NCBI GenBank assembly: GCA_037013495.1
Contig: CM072801.1
Location: 34,708,001-34,772,000 of the forward strand
DNA: 64,000 nucleotides
Source: Hippophae tibetana
Taxonomy: Eukaryota; Streptophyta; Magnoliopsida; Rosales; Elaeagnaceae
Direction of reading: 5' to 3'
Shown: positions 12,234 to 24,929 of the stretch, piece by piece
Layout: each line of letters begins with the position of its first letter
Position numbering within the stretch: position 1 is the stretch's first letter
Made by a program: the position numbers and the translations under genes
Notes under the pieces: generated by a model
What the model was told of the DNA's origin: nothing
Database searches by the model: none
What the model saw: only the letters and a program-made list of their open reading frames with translations

Positions 12234-13320
12234 TGATAACTGTATTTTATATAGTTATTTCCATCTATTTTATTAATTATAATTACAATGTTCTTGACAT
12301 ATTTAGTTAATTTTAGATGAATAAATTAATATTTAGTGTTTATTTGTTAAGGAATATATTTTTAAGAAAATTAAATAATTTGAATCGAAAACATACTTAA
12401 TTGCAAATTTATGCCAAAAAATATAATTTAAAATAAAAGAGTGTTTAATTGCAATTTATAAACATCTAAAATATAATTTTAATTAAAATCGTGCTTAATT
12501 TTAATTATTAAAAGTTTAAAATTTAATTTAAATTAGAAAAGGGCTTAATTGTAATTAAAGAAAGTTTAAAATTTAATTTGAATTAAATTAGAGGACTAAA
12601 ATGCAATTAAGAAAAGTTTATTTTTCCACGCAGGAGAGAAGAAGTCCACGCGCGCCACGTGAACTGTCAGATCAGAAAAGTAACCGTGAGGATACACGCG
12701 TGTCTTTCAAACACGACCAAAGCGATTAACGTAGGTTTTATGGTTGCACGCTGCTCGGTACTCGTGTGGGGCCCAACTGCCGCGCAGGCCGGTGTGCAAG
12801 GTGGGACCCACGTGTCTTTACACGTCTACCAAAGCCATGATTTCCTACGACGTAATCACATGCACCCGTTTATACCACCAATTGAAAGCTACCACGTGTC
12901 CCACCATTCCTTGTAGTCAATCATGTGCTGACACATGGCACGTTTCGGTGAACACAAAAATATAGAATCATGCACGCGTTCCAATAGCTATCCCCCACGT
13001 TTCTCGGTGCCGCTTATCCCGTGCGAAAATTATGCGTGCACCCATTCTTGGTACCCAATGAGATGCTGCCACATGTCCCACCATTACTTGTAGCGAATCA
13101 GACACTGACACATGGCACGCAGATTGAATTAAAAAAAAGATCAGAAATAACACCCTCTGTTTTGTCTCTCACACGTATATTAAAATAACAATTTCAATAT
13201 CGAATGCCGATATGCGTGGCTACGTAATTAAAAAATATATTTTTTTAGATGTATTTTTTTAGCTATAAATAGGGTAGTTATTGCTAAAGTTTTAGATGTA
13301 TTTTTTTAGCTATAAATTGT
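12234..13320 (+). repeat. LTR copy A, 3'-truncated, of the G-box LTR family
   Basis: Begins TGATAACTGTATTTTATATAG and matches the start of LTRs B, D and E in the same orientation. It includes the GC-richer promoter part (12630-13120) with CACGTG-type motifs and the TATA box ctataaatagg at about 13263. Shortly after the TATA box the match ends: about 47 bp carrying the TATA box are duplicated (about 13244-13270 and 13291-13317), then the sequence becomes AT-rich and unrelated. It replaced the missing part of the copia LTR on its left. Confidence 0.75.
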
Positions 13321-13643
13321 AATTTTGTATCAAGTATATTTATTTTATTTATTTATTTTGTGTTACTCATATTAATTTTCTCTACTTTGTATTTTATTTT
13401 TATCATATATATATATTGCTTTATATATTTTTTTATAATTTCATAAATAAATAAATTGTTTTATTTTTAAAATTATCTAATCATTATAATTAATAACATT
13501 ACAAATATATGTAAATTAATATATTTCTATAATTTATTTATGGAATATATATTTTTTAATTTAAAACTTTATTTGGTGATTTTTAAAACTAGTATTGTTA
13601 TTTGTGTATTTAACAGAAAAAGTAAAGAAAAGATTATGGAATC
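13321..13643. other. AT-rich spacer
   Basis: Low-complexity AT-rich DNA between LTR copy A and the next copia gag. It probably contains the leader of that copia element, but I cannot see its LTR or primer site. Confidence 0.4.
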
Positions 13644-14450
13644 TGAGATGACCACTCTAGTGTCCCAACTAGAAATTGAACTATGAATGTTACTGATCCT
13701 ATTGTGGCAAAGAAACCAGAGATGTTTAATGGTTTGAACTTCAAGATATGGAAGAGTAAGATGATGGTCTACCTCACCACCTTCAATTTAGCAAGGTTCA
13801 TGACTGAAGGAACTTACGATCAACCTGAAGGTCAACAAGATTTTCAGTCTGCTAGTGCTATGGAAGCATTCTGATTATGTATGTTGGAACTATGTTTTGA
13901 ATAGTCTAACTGATTCCTTGTATACTGAGTACAATAAGGAAAAGAAGACCAAATATGTATGGGAATCATTGGATCGGAAGTATGAAACTAAAAATGCTGG
14001 TGCTAAGAAATTTTCTATTGGTTGCTTTCTTGATTATAAGATGGTGGACTCTAAATCGGTATGTAGGCAAGCATGTAAGATCCAATATATCATAACAAAG
14101 ATGTGTGATGAAGGTATGGTACTTAGTGAAACCTTCCAATTTGTTTCTATCATTTAAAATTTTCCCATTTATGGATAGGGTTCAAGGCCTACCTTAAGCA
14201 CAAATGAAGGGAAATGTCTTTGAAAGACTTGATGATAAGATTCAAAGTGGAAGAAGAAAACATGGCTTCTTCTAAAAGAGGTTATATCCTATCAATACCC
14301 AAGGCTAATGTGATGGAACATGGTCAAAGTTCCAAACACAATAAGAATAATGCAAGGGAAAGTTGGGTAAAGTGTCTAAATTGGGACCTAGAAAAGCAAA
14401 TTTTAAGAAGTCAAGTTTCAGAGGGATTTAGTTTAACTATTAGAGGATAG
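13644..14450 (+). pseudogene. Copia (Tnt1-like) gag, decayed
   Basis: Blocks in order are PEMFNGLNFKIWKSKMMVYL, DSLYTEYNKEKKTKYVWESL, KYETKNAGAKKF and EMSLKDLMIRFKVEEENMAS. These are the gag of Tnt1-like copia elements with the usual SLEDLI.R...EE motif. The frame breaks around 13865 and again near 14160, and a stop follows at 14448. A half zinc-knuckle (GHKALYC) follows in another frame. Confidence 0.85.
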
Positions 14451-15663
14451 GGCATAAAGCCCTATATTGTAGGTTTTCAAAAAGAAACAAAAACCATGAG
14501 GAAAACATGGTTGATGACATCACTTATGATATCTCTCACATTGACTTATGTGCAATCATTTCTAAGGTAAACTTGGTTGGATCAAACCCAAAATAAATAA
14601 TGAATGTAATACTATTAAGTTTTGGGATGCCACAGAACTTATGGGGGAAAGCTATTTTGTCAGCTAACTACCTTTTAAAGACACATAAGACACCTTATGA
14701 ATTATTTAAAGGAAGGGTACTTTCCAACAAATATTTATGAATGATGGAAAAAATGGTTGTACCTATATCTAAGAAGGTGAAGATACGTCCAAAAATAATA
14801 GATTTCATCTTCGAATATGTACATAATAGTAATGTTTATCGGTATCTTGTGCATGAGTCAAATTTTCTATAAATATACAAGAACATGATGATGGAATCAA
14901 GAAATGCATCGTTCTTTGAACATGTACTTCGGGTAAATCTCAAGGAGAATTAAGTTCGTCTAAATGAACGTACGAGACTATGAATGAAGATAGTCAAAAC
15001 AAAGAACTTAAACAAGAGGTTGAGGTTGAACTCAGACATAGCAAATGGGTTACGACATAAATGTCTTATGGTCCAGATTTTTTGACCAACTTGCTAGAAA
15101 GTGAAATTAAAACCTATGAAGAGGCTTTGAATTCTTCTGAAGAACCTTAATGGCAAAAAGCCATTAATAGTGAAATTGAGTCCATTCTGCAAAATCACAC
15201 TTAAGAACTAGGAGATTTACCTACAAGTAGTAAAACATTAGGTCTAAGTGGATTTTCACAAGAAAATGTAAATTAGATGGATCAATTGATAAGTATAAGG
15301 CCAAGCTTGTAATCTGAGTTCATCGCTTTGGATAAATGTGGCAAAGAAGCCAAATGACTATGGAATTTTATAGAGGATATTCCTAAGTGGGTGAAGCCTA
15401 TACCTACAATATGCATTCATTGTGATAGTCAATCTGCTATTGGTAGGGCATAGAGGAATATATATAATGGTAAGTTTCGACATATATGTCATAGACATAA
15501 TACCATTAGAAAACTACTCTCAATAGGGCTTATCTCTATTGACTATGTGAAGTCAAAAGATAAAATAATTGATCCCTTAACTAAAGGGTTAAATCGAGAG
15601 TTAGTTGATAAATCATCGAGATGAATGAAATTAAAGCCCATTAATGAATAAGGATTTACAAAG
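14451..15663 (+). pseudogene. Copia pol remnants (integrase end, RNase H end)
   Basis: The integrase C-terminal block at 14660-14930 reads KTPYELFKGRVLSNKYL, YVHNSNVYRYLVHES and ESRNASFFEHV. A short linker/RT-entry piece follows near 15130-15290. The sequence then jumps at about 15310 straight into RNase H (SEFIALDKCGKEAK, ICIHCDSQSAIGRA, DYVKSKDKIIDPLTKGLNRE). Nearly all of the reverse transcriptase is therefore missing through an internal deletion. The element continues after the two LTR copies B and C, at 19162. Confidence 0.85.
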
Positions 15664-17363
15664 TGATAACTGTATTTTATACAGTTATTTTTGTCTATTT
15701 TATTAATTATAATTGCTATGTTCTTAACATTTTTAGTAAATTTTAATGGAATAAATTAATATTTACTATTAGTTTCTTAAGGAATATATTTTTAAGAAAA
15801 TTAAAGAATTTGAATCGAAAAAAGACCTAATTGCAAATAATAAATGTTTGAAACATAATTTAAATTAAAAGAGTGTTTAATTGCAATTAACTTTTAATTA
15901 AAGTGTAAAAGTTAATTTAAATTAGAAAAAGGACTTAATTGCAAATAACAAAAGTTTAAAAGTTAATTTGAATTAAATTGGAGGGATAAAATGCAATTAA
16001 GGAAAATTTAATTTTCTATGTAGGAAAGAGGACCACGCGCATCTATTATCCACACGTGACACGCACCGTCAGATCAGAAAATCAACGGTCAGGATCAAGC
16101 GCATGGAGCCAAACGCGACAAAATCAAGTGGACCTAGTTTCTTAGCATTGCATGCTGCTCGGTGTGTCGTGTAGGGCTCACCTATTGCGCAGGCCGGCGT
16201 GCAAGGTGGAAACCATGTGTCGCTATGCGAATTGTCCTAGGTGATGTCATCCAGATAAACATCATGCATCTTGACATGCCAACTAATCAGACAATGCCAT
16301 GTGTCTCGATACTCTTTCAGTGAATCAAATGCTAACACGTGGCATGTGTTTGTCAAAATAAAAATGCACAATCGGTGCTCATTTTTCTAGGTTTTTATGT
16401 GGAAGCCACGTGTCTCCGTGCAAAAATCTGATATGGCGCAACCACGTGCAAGCTTTTCCTCTCGCGAATTAAATGCTGCCATGTGTCTTGGTTATTTCTT
16501 TCAACCAGTCATATGCTAACACGTGGCATGCATTTTGAATTAAAAATAAAATCAGAAATGGCACACATTGTCCTCATTTTTGGATCGCACAATATTCCAT
16601 CTGCGTGTTTCAAGAATGTCTCCCACGCATGTATAAATTAATATTTTCGATGTATTATTTATCCCCCGCGTGTGTAAAAAAAATTATGATGTATTTTTTT
16701 TAGAGTGTGGAGTTATAAATAGGGGATATTTGTGATAAATTGAGGAGGCGAGTTTAGGTTGGAGAGTTTTGGAGTGTTGGATGGTGGTACACGTAGAAGC
16801 CATTTTTGGCTTCTATTGTGTTCTATGTGTGCCCAAAATTGAGAGAGGTGAAATGTTTTAATTTTCTTTGTGTTCTTAAGCAAATATTCCTTAAATTTTG
16901 TAATTTTAATTTTTCATGTGGTATAATTTAATTTTTCTAGGGTTGCATTTTATCTAAATTTATGAAGCTTGGATATAATTAGTTTTGAACGATTTATTAG
17001 ATTTTTAATTGGTTATTCTATTTGTGCTTAATGCTTTTGATTATTGAAAAATTTATCAATTGATTTGTGGCACTTAAATAAACTTCGAAGAGGCATTTTT
17101 GTGTAATTGCTCGTGGATAGAATAACATATATATATATATGAAGGATAGGAATATACATTTATCGTATATCTGGCCATTTGAGAACTTAGAATGTAATGA
17201 ATCTTGGTGAATTTAATTCTCATAGGAATATAGTGAATTACTTTAGCAAGATGTGTCTATACGGAGCTCGGAAAAGATGTATGGATAAAATTAGAAGTTC
17301 TTGGTTGACAAATTAAATTTATAAAAAAATAAATCAAGAGAAAATAATATGATTCGAGTGGAT
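15664..17363 (+). repeat. LTR copy B, 3' end missing
   Basis: Starts TGATAACTGTATTTTATACA next to the copia 3' region (...ttacaaag). It carries the promoter part with several damaged CACGTG motifs and a TATA box at about 16712 (ttataaataggggatat). It ends at gattcgagtggat (17363), a point that in copy C lies about 210 bp before the LTR end. Copy C follows without any internal domain. Confidence 0.8.
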
Positions 17364-19161
17364 TATACAGTTATTTTTGTCTATTTTATTAATTATAATT
17401 GCTATGCTCTTGACATTTTTACTTAATTTTAATGGAATAAATTAATATTTACTTTTAGTTTCTTAAGGAATATATTTTTAAGAAAATTAAAGAATTTGAA
17501 TAAAAAAAGGACTTAATTGCAAATAATAAATGTTTGAAAATATAATTTAAATTAAAAGAGTGTTTAATTGCAAATAAAAAAGTTTAAAAGTTAATTTGAA
17601 TTAAATTGGAGGGCTAAAATGCAATTAAGAAAAATTTATTTTTCTGCGTAGAAAAGAGGACCACGCGTGACACACACCATCATATCAGAAAATCAATGGT
17701 CAGGATCAGGCGCGTGGAGCAAGACACGACAAAATCGAGTGGACCTAGTTTTTCAGCATCGCACGCTGCTCGATGTGCCGTATAGGGCCCACCTGCTACG
17801 CAGGCCGGCGTACAAGGTGGGACCCACGTGTCACTACGTGAATTGTCCCATGCGACGTAGTTCAGATAAACATCGTGCACCCTTACATGTATCTCGATAT
17901 TCTTTTAGCAAATCAAATGCTAACACATGGCATGTGTTGGTCAAAATAAAAATGCATAATCGACGCTCGTTTTTCCAATTTTTTATGAAAGACCCACGTG
18001 TCTCCATGCAACAATATGATGCAGCGCAACCTTGTGTACGCCTTCCCTCTCGTGAATTCAACGTCGCCACGTGTCTCGGTTATTTCTTTGAGCCAGTCAT
18101 ATGCTGACACGTAGCATGCGTTTTGAATTTAAAATAAAATCAGAAATGGCACACATTGTCCTCATTTTTGGATTGCACAATATTCCTTCTGTGTGTTTCA
18201 AGAATGTCTCCCATGCATGTATAAATTAATATTTTATATATATTATTTTTCCCCTGTGTGTGTAAAATTGTTTTATTGATGTATTTTTTTTAGAGTGTAG
18301 AGCTATAAATAGGGGATATTTGTGATAAATTGAGGAGGCGAGTTTAGGTTGAAGTGTTTTCGAGTGTTGGACGGTGGTACACGCAGCAGCCATTTTTGGC
18401 TTCTGTTGTGTTCTGTGTGTGCCAAAAATTGAGAGAGCTAAAATGTTTTAATTTTGTTTGTGTTCTTGAGCAAATATTCCTTAAATTTTGTAATTTTAAT
18501 TTTTCGTATGGCGTAATTTAATTTTTCTAGGGTTGCATTTTATCTAAATTTATGAAGCTTGGATTTAATTATTTTTGAACGATTTATTAGATTTTTAATT
18601 TGATTTTTCTATTTGTGCTTAATTCTTTTGATTATTGGAGAATTTATCAATTAATCTATAGCTATTAAATATACTTGGAAGAGGCATTTTTGTGTAATTG
18701 CGTGTGGATAGAATAACATATATATATGTAGGATAAGAATATACCTTTATCATATATGTGGTCATTTGAGAACTTAAAACATAATAAATCTTGATGAATT
18801 TAATTCTTATAGGAATATAGTGAATTACTTTAGCAAGATGTGTCTATACGGAGCTTGGAAGAGATGTATGGATAAAATTAGAGGTTCTTAGTTGACAAAT
18901 TAAATTTATAAAAAAATAAATGAAGAGAAAATAATATGATTCGAGTGGATTAATTTGGTTAAACCTGTAATCCTTGAATTTTATTTTATTTTGTTATAAA
19001 TCTCTTAGCTAGTTAAAACATCTTCCAATTTTTCGATCATTTGGATAAAATCTGATTGAAACAATTTTAGTACTCCACAAACTATAGTAGCAAATCTCTG
19101 TGAGAATGATAACTTACTTATCAAATTTTATTACTTGTGACCGTGTATACTTGCACGTTTT
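17364..19161 (+). repeat. LTR copy C, first ~16 bp missing
   Basis: Begins at tatacagttatttttgtc, lacking the first ~16 bases seen in copy B, and runs to about cttgcacgttttt (19157). The TATA box is at about 18303. CACGTG or near-matches occur at about 17826, 17994 and 18069. The final ~20 bp present in copies D and E (gtgttgtaaaatacaca) are absent or diverged. Copy B's left flank CAAAG and TAAAG after 19170 might be a one-mismatch target duplication. Confidence 0.75.
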
Positions 19162-19410
19162 TATGTTATCTTAAAGGAGACAACACAAAGGAAACCCAAC
19201 TTATTTGACTAGAGATCCCAAGATCTAGGTTCAAAGAGAAAACCCAATTGTAAAGATTTAGTGTGATCACAATGGACGATTACTCTTAAGACCATTCCTA
19301 TGATAAAAATAGTGATACTTATAAGATACTGGATAAGTTAAGTCTTTTAATGATTCTTATGAAGAGAATACCGAGCGGAGTATACTAGTTACTCTTAGTG
19401 GATTACTTTA

Positions 19411-20337
19411 ATGATGTGTTTGGTTGGGCTGAAAAGGAAGTCAGGAATGGAATCGATTCTTAAAGGAGAAGGAATCAAAATTCTTTTTCCCCCTTTAGGA
19501 ATCATGATTCCATTCTCATCTCAAATTGTTTTTCCAATTTTACCCCCACCCCAAATATAACCCTAAACTCAAAACCCAAAACCCAAAACCTAAAACCCAA
19601 AATCCCAAAACCCTAAATGCTAAATCCCAAAACCCAAAATCCTAAACCCAAAATCCCAAATCCCAAATTCTAAAATCCCAAAACCCGAAAACCCTAAACC
19701 TTAAATCCTAAATCCCAAAACCCAGAACCCTAAAACCTAAATCCTAAAACCCTAAACCCTAAATTCCAAATCCTAAAACACTAAACCCTAAAATCCTAAA
19801 CCCTAAAACCTAAATACCTAAACCTTAAACTTGAAATCCTATGCCCTAAACCCTAAACCCCAAATCCCAAATTCTAAAACCCTAAATCCCAAATCCTAAA
19901 ACCCTAAAGCCTATTTAGAAAAATAATAATTTTAACCCACAAATATAGCCCTAAATCCTAAAACCTAAATCCCAAATCCCTAAATCCCAAATCTTAAACC
20001 TCAAAACCCTAAACCCTAAACCCTATTTTAAAAAATAATAATTTTAATAATATACTTTCTTTTTAAGTAATAATTATTTAGAAAAATAATGATTTCAATA
20101 ATGTATTTTGTTTCACGAAAAAAAAATAATTAAATGATATTATTTAAACTTTACTGAATATAGGGGTATTAAGGTAATTTATAGTTTTTTTGCATTCCAC
20201 TCCAATGGCAAACCAAATACTGTAATACTGATTACTTCTTTAATTACAATGGTCAAACCAAATAACATTGTTTCCTTTCCATTCCTATTCCTATTCCCAT
20301 TCTCATTCTGATTCCATTCTATGAACCAAACGCTACC
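19411..20337. mobile_element. PIF/Harbinger-like (Tourist) element with telomere-like filler
   Basis: TTA flanks both sides (19408-19410 and 20338-20340), the usual TSD of this superfamily. The ends read ATGATGTGTTTGGTTGG and, reverse-complemented from the right, AGGTAGCGTTTGGTTCA, sharing GTTTGGTT. GGAAT/ATTCC-rich subterminal tracts follow on both sides, as in plant Tourist elements. No transposase is present. The middle is filled with degenerate AAACCCTAAA repeats. Confidence 0.75.
19556..20030 (+). repeat. Degenerate telomere-like (AAACCCT)n array
   Basis: About 470 bp of CCCTAAA/CCCAAAA variants, many off the 7-bp Arabidopsis-type telomere period, with a short AT-rich interruption at about 19918-19945. 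It lies wholly inside the PIF/Harbinger-like element, so it is interstitial and not a chromosome end. Confidence 0.85.
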
Positions 20338-20703
20338 TTAAAGATAAGAGATTACCTATGTGAGGGAAGAGTGGGGCCGTTTTGAAAAAGAATTGTATAA
20401 GGCTCAATTCTTTAGAGATTCTCATAAAACTAGGCGTATATTCATGGGTAAAACAAACATAACATTGAGAAATGAATTATGTAAGGAAATATTCTTGTGT
20501 GAAGTTTGTGATCACTTACATAAAAGGTAGAACAATTCAAGGATATCGTGTCTACTCATCAATCAGAAAGGTAAATATACTTTCACAACACAAGGTTCAA
20601 AGGGTAACACCTACCTAACTTATGCAGGTTTCGATGCGTTGAACTCTATTTCCGTGTCAAAATTTGATTTAAAATCTATATCAATTTTATTCATGTGGGG
20701 GAT

Positions 20704-21440
20704 TGTTGAAATATTTTGAGTTAAATTGAAAAAAAAAACGTTCATGTCTTAATTCAGAAATATAAAATTCGTTTCTAAATTAAGTTGTCCTTTTTCTGAA
20801 ATTTTTTGTTCTACTCTCTATCCTTTTTTCTTTCATTTTTGAATACATTCTTCTCTTTTCCATTTCTGTATAATTCTTCTATAAATAGAGAAGAAATATG
20901 AGAAGAAAAAACACAAAAGAAAAATGGAGAATGAAAAGGAAAAGGAAAAGGAAAAAAATAGAGCTAGCTACTAAGAAGAAGAAAAAGAAAAGAAAGGAGG
21001 AAAGGGAAGAGAAATGGGAAAGAAAAAAAAGAAAGGAAAAGGAAAAGGAAAGACGAGAAAAGGTAAAAAGAAAAAAAATATTTTATTTATTATTGTTATT
21101 ATTACTATTTTTTTGGTTGTATATTTTCTATCTAGAGTTAGGTTCTTTCGATAGAGTTCAGACACTTTAAAGTTTGTAAAATAAAAAACTATGGTATAAG
21201 TTTATTATTATTTAATCGTTGTATCTTAGGAGATATGTTTTCGTCGTTCTAAAATACCTACGGTGAGTAAAATTCGATAGAGTTCAGACACTTTAAAGTT
21301 TGTAAAATAAAAAACTATGGTATAAGTTTATTATTATTTAATCGTTGTATCTTAGGAGATATGTTTTCGTCGTTCTAAAATACCTACGGTGAGTAAAAGA
21401 TTATCTTAAGGACATTGTGTCATACACATGCCTCAATTAT
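20704..21440 (+). repeat. 3' LTR of the Tnt1-like copia element
   Basis: Starts TGTTGAAATATTTTGAG directly after the polypurine tract. A TATA box lies at 20881 (ataaatagagaag), followed by a purine-rich tract 20898-21080. The right end is uncertain and could extend to about 21560. A perfect 126-bp tandem duplication sits near the end. Confidence 0.65.
21147..21398 (+). repeat. Perfect 126-bp tandem duplication in the LTR
   Basis: The unit beginning ttcgatagagttcagacact at 21147 is repeated at 21273 without a visible base difference, ending at cctacggtgagtaaaa. Confidence 0.9.
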
Positions 21441-22539
21441 TATTTTTCTTTTCCTATTTAAATTATATATATATATATATATGTATTTATATATATATAT
21501 TTCTAATTTTAATAAAATAATTTTTTTCTTAAATTATTTGTGAGTGTATTATTTCTTACACTTGTATCCATAGATGGTGGAGAATTTGATGATCATCCAC
21601 TGTATTTCACATGGATCCACATTGTGAAAGTCTCACCTTTTGAATAAACATTCAAACTATGGAAAATGCAAAGCTCGAAAGAGTATCTCTATCCTCAAAC
21701 ATGTAATCATTTTTGGCCAACTATATCACCCAAATGACTAAAATAATGCATGCTTTCAATAAGTTATCAATCTTTGACCTAAGGACAGTTTCCATTACAG
21801 TTGTCCATAATTCAAGGATGAAAGAATTTGTATGATGTCCCTTGTCAAAAAAAGGAGCATAAGAGATCCTAGAGTGCAACTGCAAAATGAAAACTCTAAA
21901 AAAGGTGAGAGATAATCTACTCTGCTAGGCCACACAAGACTTATCTAAAAGAAAAGGAATATCCTCTCTTTTTTGCCTAGCAATCAATGGGAAGTTCGTT
22001 CTGTGTAGCATGTCAAAATACGTGAAGGTCGTATGAATGGGTCTCATATAGCTCTTCCCTAAATCTTATGTTCCTTGACCACACGTAGGGAAGTATAGGT
22101 CTTGCAGGTTGTAACTACTCTCTTAGTTAGAGCATGTCAAAATTCTTATAACTATACCTATCTCGATAACTATCGAGCGAATCTCTGAAACAATATCTAG
22201 ATAGAGGTTTGTAAAAGCATGTGATAGATGTCATCCATCTGTCCTTAAATAATCTCCCACCAAAGAATGTATAGGTGAATCTATTAGGGGCTACTCATTT
22301 TTTTCCAATTAGGGAAGTGCCTAGCCAATTATACGTTCAAAATCTTACTGAAAGGTTTCTGCTAACTAACCATTTAGATTCCTTCAATGATGTACATGTT
22401 ATCGTATTTTAAATATTGAATTTAATGAATAACTATTAAATAAAAAAAATCAAATAAAATAAAAAGATATATTTACCATTAAATAAACTCAAATCAATGG
22501 TTAAAATAATTTGATAAAAGCATTTATATGAAAAATGGT
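21441..22539. other. Unassigned DNA
   Basis: (TA)n-like tracts at about 21464-21502, then about 800 bp of more complex sequence (21560-22400) that looks like decayed coding or retroelement sequence in its composition. I find no domain in any frame. Confidence 0.35.
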
Positions 22540-22541
22540 CA

Positions 22542-22582
<41 letters not shown>
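22540..22582. repeat. (TA)n microsatellite
   Basis: About 20 uninterrupted TA units. Confidence 0.95.
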
Positions 22583-22585
<3 letters not shown>

Positions 22586-24077
22586 AACCAATTTTTGAGA
22601 ACCCAATTATGACAACTTTTTATGATTATCAAAAATAACTTTGTTATTGATATAATAAAAATATAAAAAATATTTATTTTTTATAATATTAATTATACTT
22701 TAGTATCATTAATATTGAATAAATTATTTTTATAATAATATTATAATGTATTTTGGTAATATTATTATCCTATAACATATATAGACATGTTAAAAAAATG
22801 AGTCTATTTATCTTGATTAATAGATAATTGCTACATTAATTCTTATTATTTAAAAACTTATTTCAAATAGTGCTAATCGAACTGGGACATCTGAAGTACG
22901 TTAGAATTTTGGCAAGGGTGCAACGATGATTTTCAACAAATTGTACAAAACGAAATTTTTGATAAATTGAAAATATTTTTTTTATCAAATTTCATGCATA
23001 TACTAAATTGATATAATATAATTTAATTAAAATTTTACTAATGAGAGATATCACTATAACTTTACTATTTTATATCTCAACATTACTAAATCAATAACTA
23101 ATAATCAACATATATTATTTCATCATAAATACATAATACAAATCAATATATATTATTTCATGATAAATACATTATACAAATCAATATACATTATTTCATG
23201 ATAAATAGATAAGACAAATATATTCAGCTATAATTAGTTATATCATTAAAATAGTTTAGTTTCTTTTTTTAGTTTTTAACAATTTAATTTTTTTATTATA
23301 AAAAATTGATAGAATAATGAAAAATTAACAAATTTTTTTTTTCATTTTTATCAATTTATTTATAATTTGTTAATGACAATCAATAAAATGAATATCTTAA
23401 TAATAAAAAAAATAAAGAAAAAATTGAAAATATGATCTTTATTCTTGTAATATCGTTCTTTTCGAAATATTAAAAGTAAAATATAAAACAATAATAAATA
23501 AATAATTAAAATTATATTTTTATTTTGGGACATAAGCGAAGGAATTATACCATAGCCCACTAAAAATTCATTTAACATCAACTCATTAGTGGTCCTCTAG
23601 CCCATACATAGTTGTGTTGAACTTTGAGTTTTTGTTTTTTTGCTAAATAGCATCTATTTTGATAAATTAATCAATTTTTTTTAACTAGAAATAATTTCTC
23701 TCAAAACTCATAATTTTAAATCGAACTTCTTAAGAATTAGACCAATATATCTTTATTTCATAACTTCAATAAAATTGGTTCAAGGTAAGACTCGATCACT
23801 TCTCTGACGGTCATTATCGACGATCTGATAGGAGTTTTGTATGTAATATGTTATTACATATAAAACTCCGGTGTATGTAACATGTTATATATGAAACTTC
23901 GATTTATGTAACACGTTACATATTTTTGATAAAATATATAAAACTTACATTAATAATTTTTGATAGAGTATGTAAAATTTACATAAAAAAACAGGTGTAT
24001 AAAAACTTAAAAAATAATTATAGATTTTTATGCTATCTTGGTTCAATGACTAAAATGTGTATGTTGAGTAATATTTT
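22583..24077. other. AT-rich DNA with a short tandem repeat
   Basis: No coding signal. 22600-22760 is related to the AT-rich repeat at 6690-7070. Three ~38-bp tandem units lie at 23103-23220 (each containing tattatttcatSataaata). The rest is low-complexity. Confidence 0.5.
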
Positions 24078-24767
24078 TTTTAAATTGTGGCCCAAAAACT
24101 TCAAGCCCAAAATTTATTAAAAAAACTTATCCCTCTACCATACCTATATATATATATATATATATTCAACAACAACAACGTGAATTGAGAAGAAAATGAG
24201 AGTGCTACCAAATAGAGAAGAAGAGTAGAAGTTGCGTGGGATTTTAGCAAAAGACTAGTCGTTAGTCTCCTACTCTTCACTTGGTGTTTTCTAATTTCCA
24301 TTGTCATCTCCTTCCAAAAAAGGGTAACTTGGAGAGGTTTTCCAATTTCCATTATTTACTTGTTGCATATTCACCATTCATAGTGTCTTTACTCTTCAAG
24401 TCTTCATCATATGCAATAGGATTTTTTGTATGGTAATATTTGATTTAATAGTAAATTTCTTAATTTATATTGTTGTATATTATCAATAAATTAGAGGGAT
24501 TTATTTTGAAGGAGTATTTTTGGGTTTTGGTATATTCTGTAAAACTCTCTGAATATTGGTGTTTTTATATCCATTTTATTATTAGTGAATTTTTCTCGAT
24601 GTATCGTCGTTAGTGGAGTAGACTTTTCATATAAAATATTGAGCTACTTAAATCATTGTGTGTCATTTATTTTTCTCATTACTTATTATTTGCTGTTACC
24701 TATAATTATATATTTGTGCGACCAAATTGGATCCAATTTTGCTTCCACTAATACTAATTTGTAACAA
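24078..24767 (+). repeat. 5' LTR of the third copia element
   Basis: Matches the 3' LTR at 32800 onward from ttaaattRtggcccaaa through the (TA)n tract, atattcaaca, and ccttgttgcatattcaccat to tttatttttctcatta. It ends just before a primer-binding-like site at 24768-24786 (tagtatcaaaacattgg, close to the initiator tRNA-Met site plus its usual downstream bases). The start is TT instead of TG. Confidence 0.75.
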
Positions 24768-24929
24768 ATTAGTATCAAAACATTGGATTATTTAATTATT
24801 TATTGGAACTAATCAAGTTTCTCTTTTGGATTTATTTTGAGCTTCTAGTTATCTAATTTGTTTCATATTTTCTAGGTTTTGCTTCTATTTATTTAATATT
24901 GAGTTTTCTTTCAGTGCGGTAAAATATAA

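Larger units (their letters stand above)
19162..20703 (+). other. Copia 3' untranslated tail, interrupted by a DNA element
   Basis: Non-coding tail of the Tnt1-like copia element, between RNase H and the 3' LTR. It resumes after copy C with acaaaggaaacccaactt and ends in a polypurine tract (tgtgggggat, 20694-20703). A PIF/Harbinger-like element occupies 19411-20337. Confidence 0.65.

Noticed and set aside
12659-13153. Open frames in LTR copy A and the similar ones at 17667-18110, 26885-27097 and 31037-31357
   Set aside because: All fall in the GC-richer promoter part of the same LTR family, before the TATA box, and are not conserved as protein between copies.
19556-20030. Telomere repeats as a chromosome end
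   Set aside because: The repeats are degenerate, internal, and bounded on both sides by one DNA element and a continuous copia tail.
20898-21170. Open frame of 90 codons, almost all Lys/Arg/Glu
   Set aside because: It is a purine-rich tract inside a copia LTR; the reverse strand is also open. Low complexity explains it.
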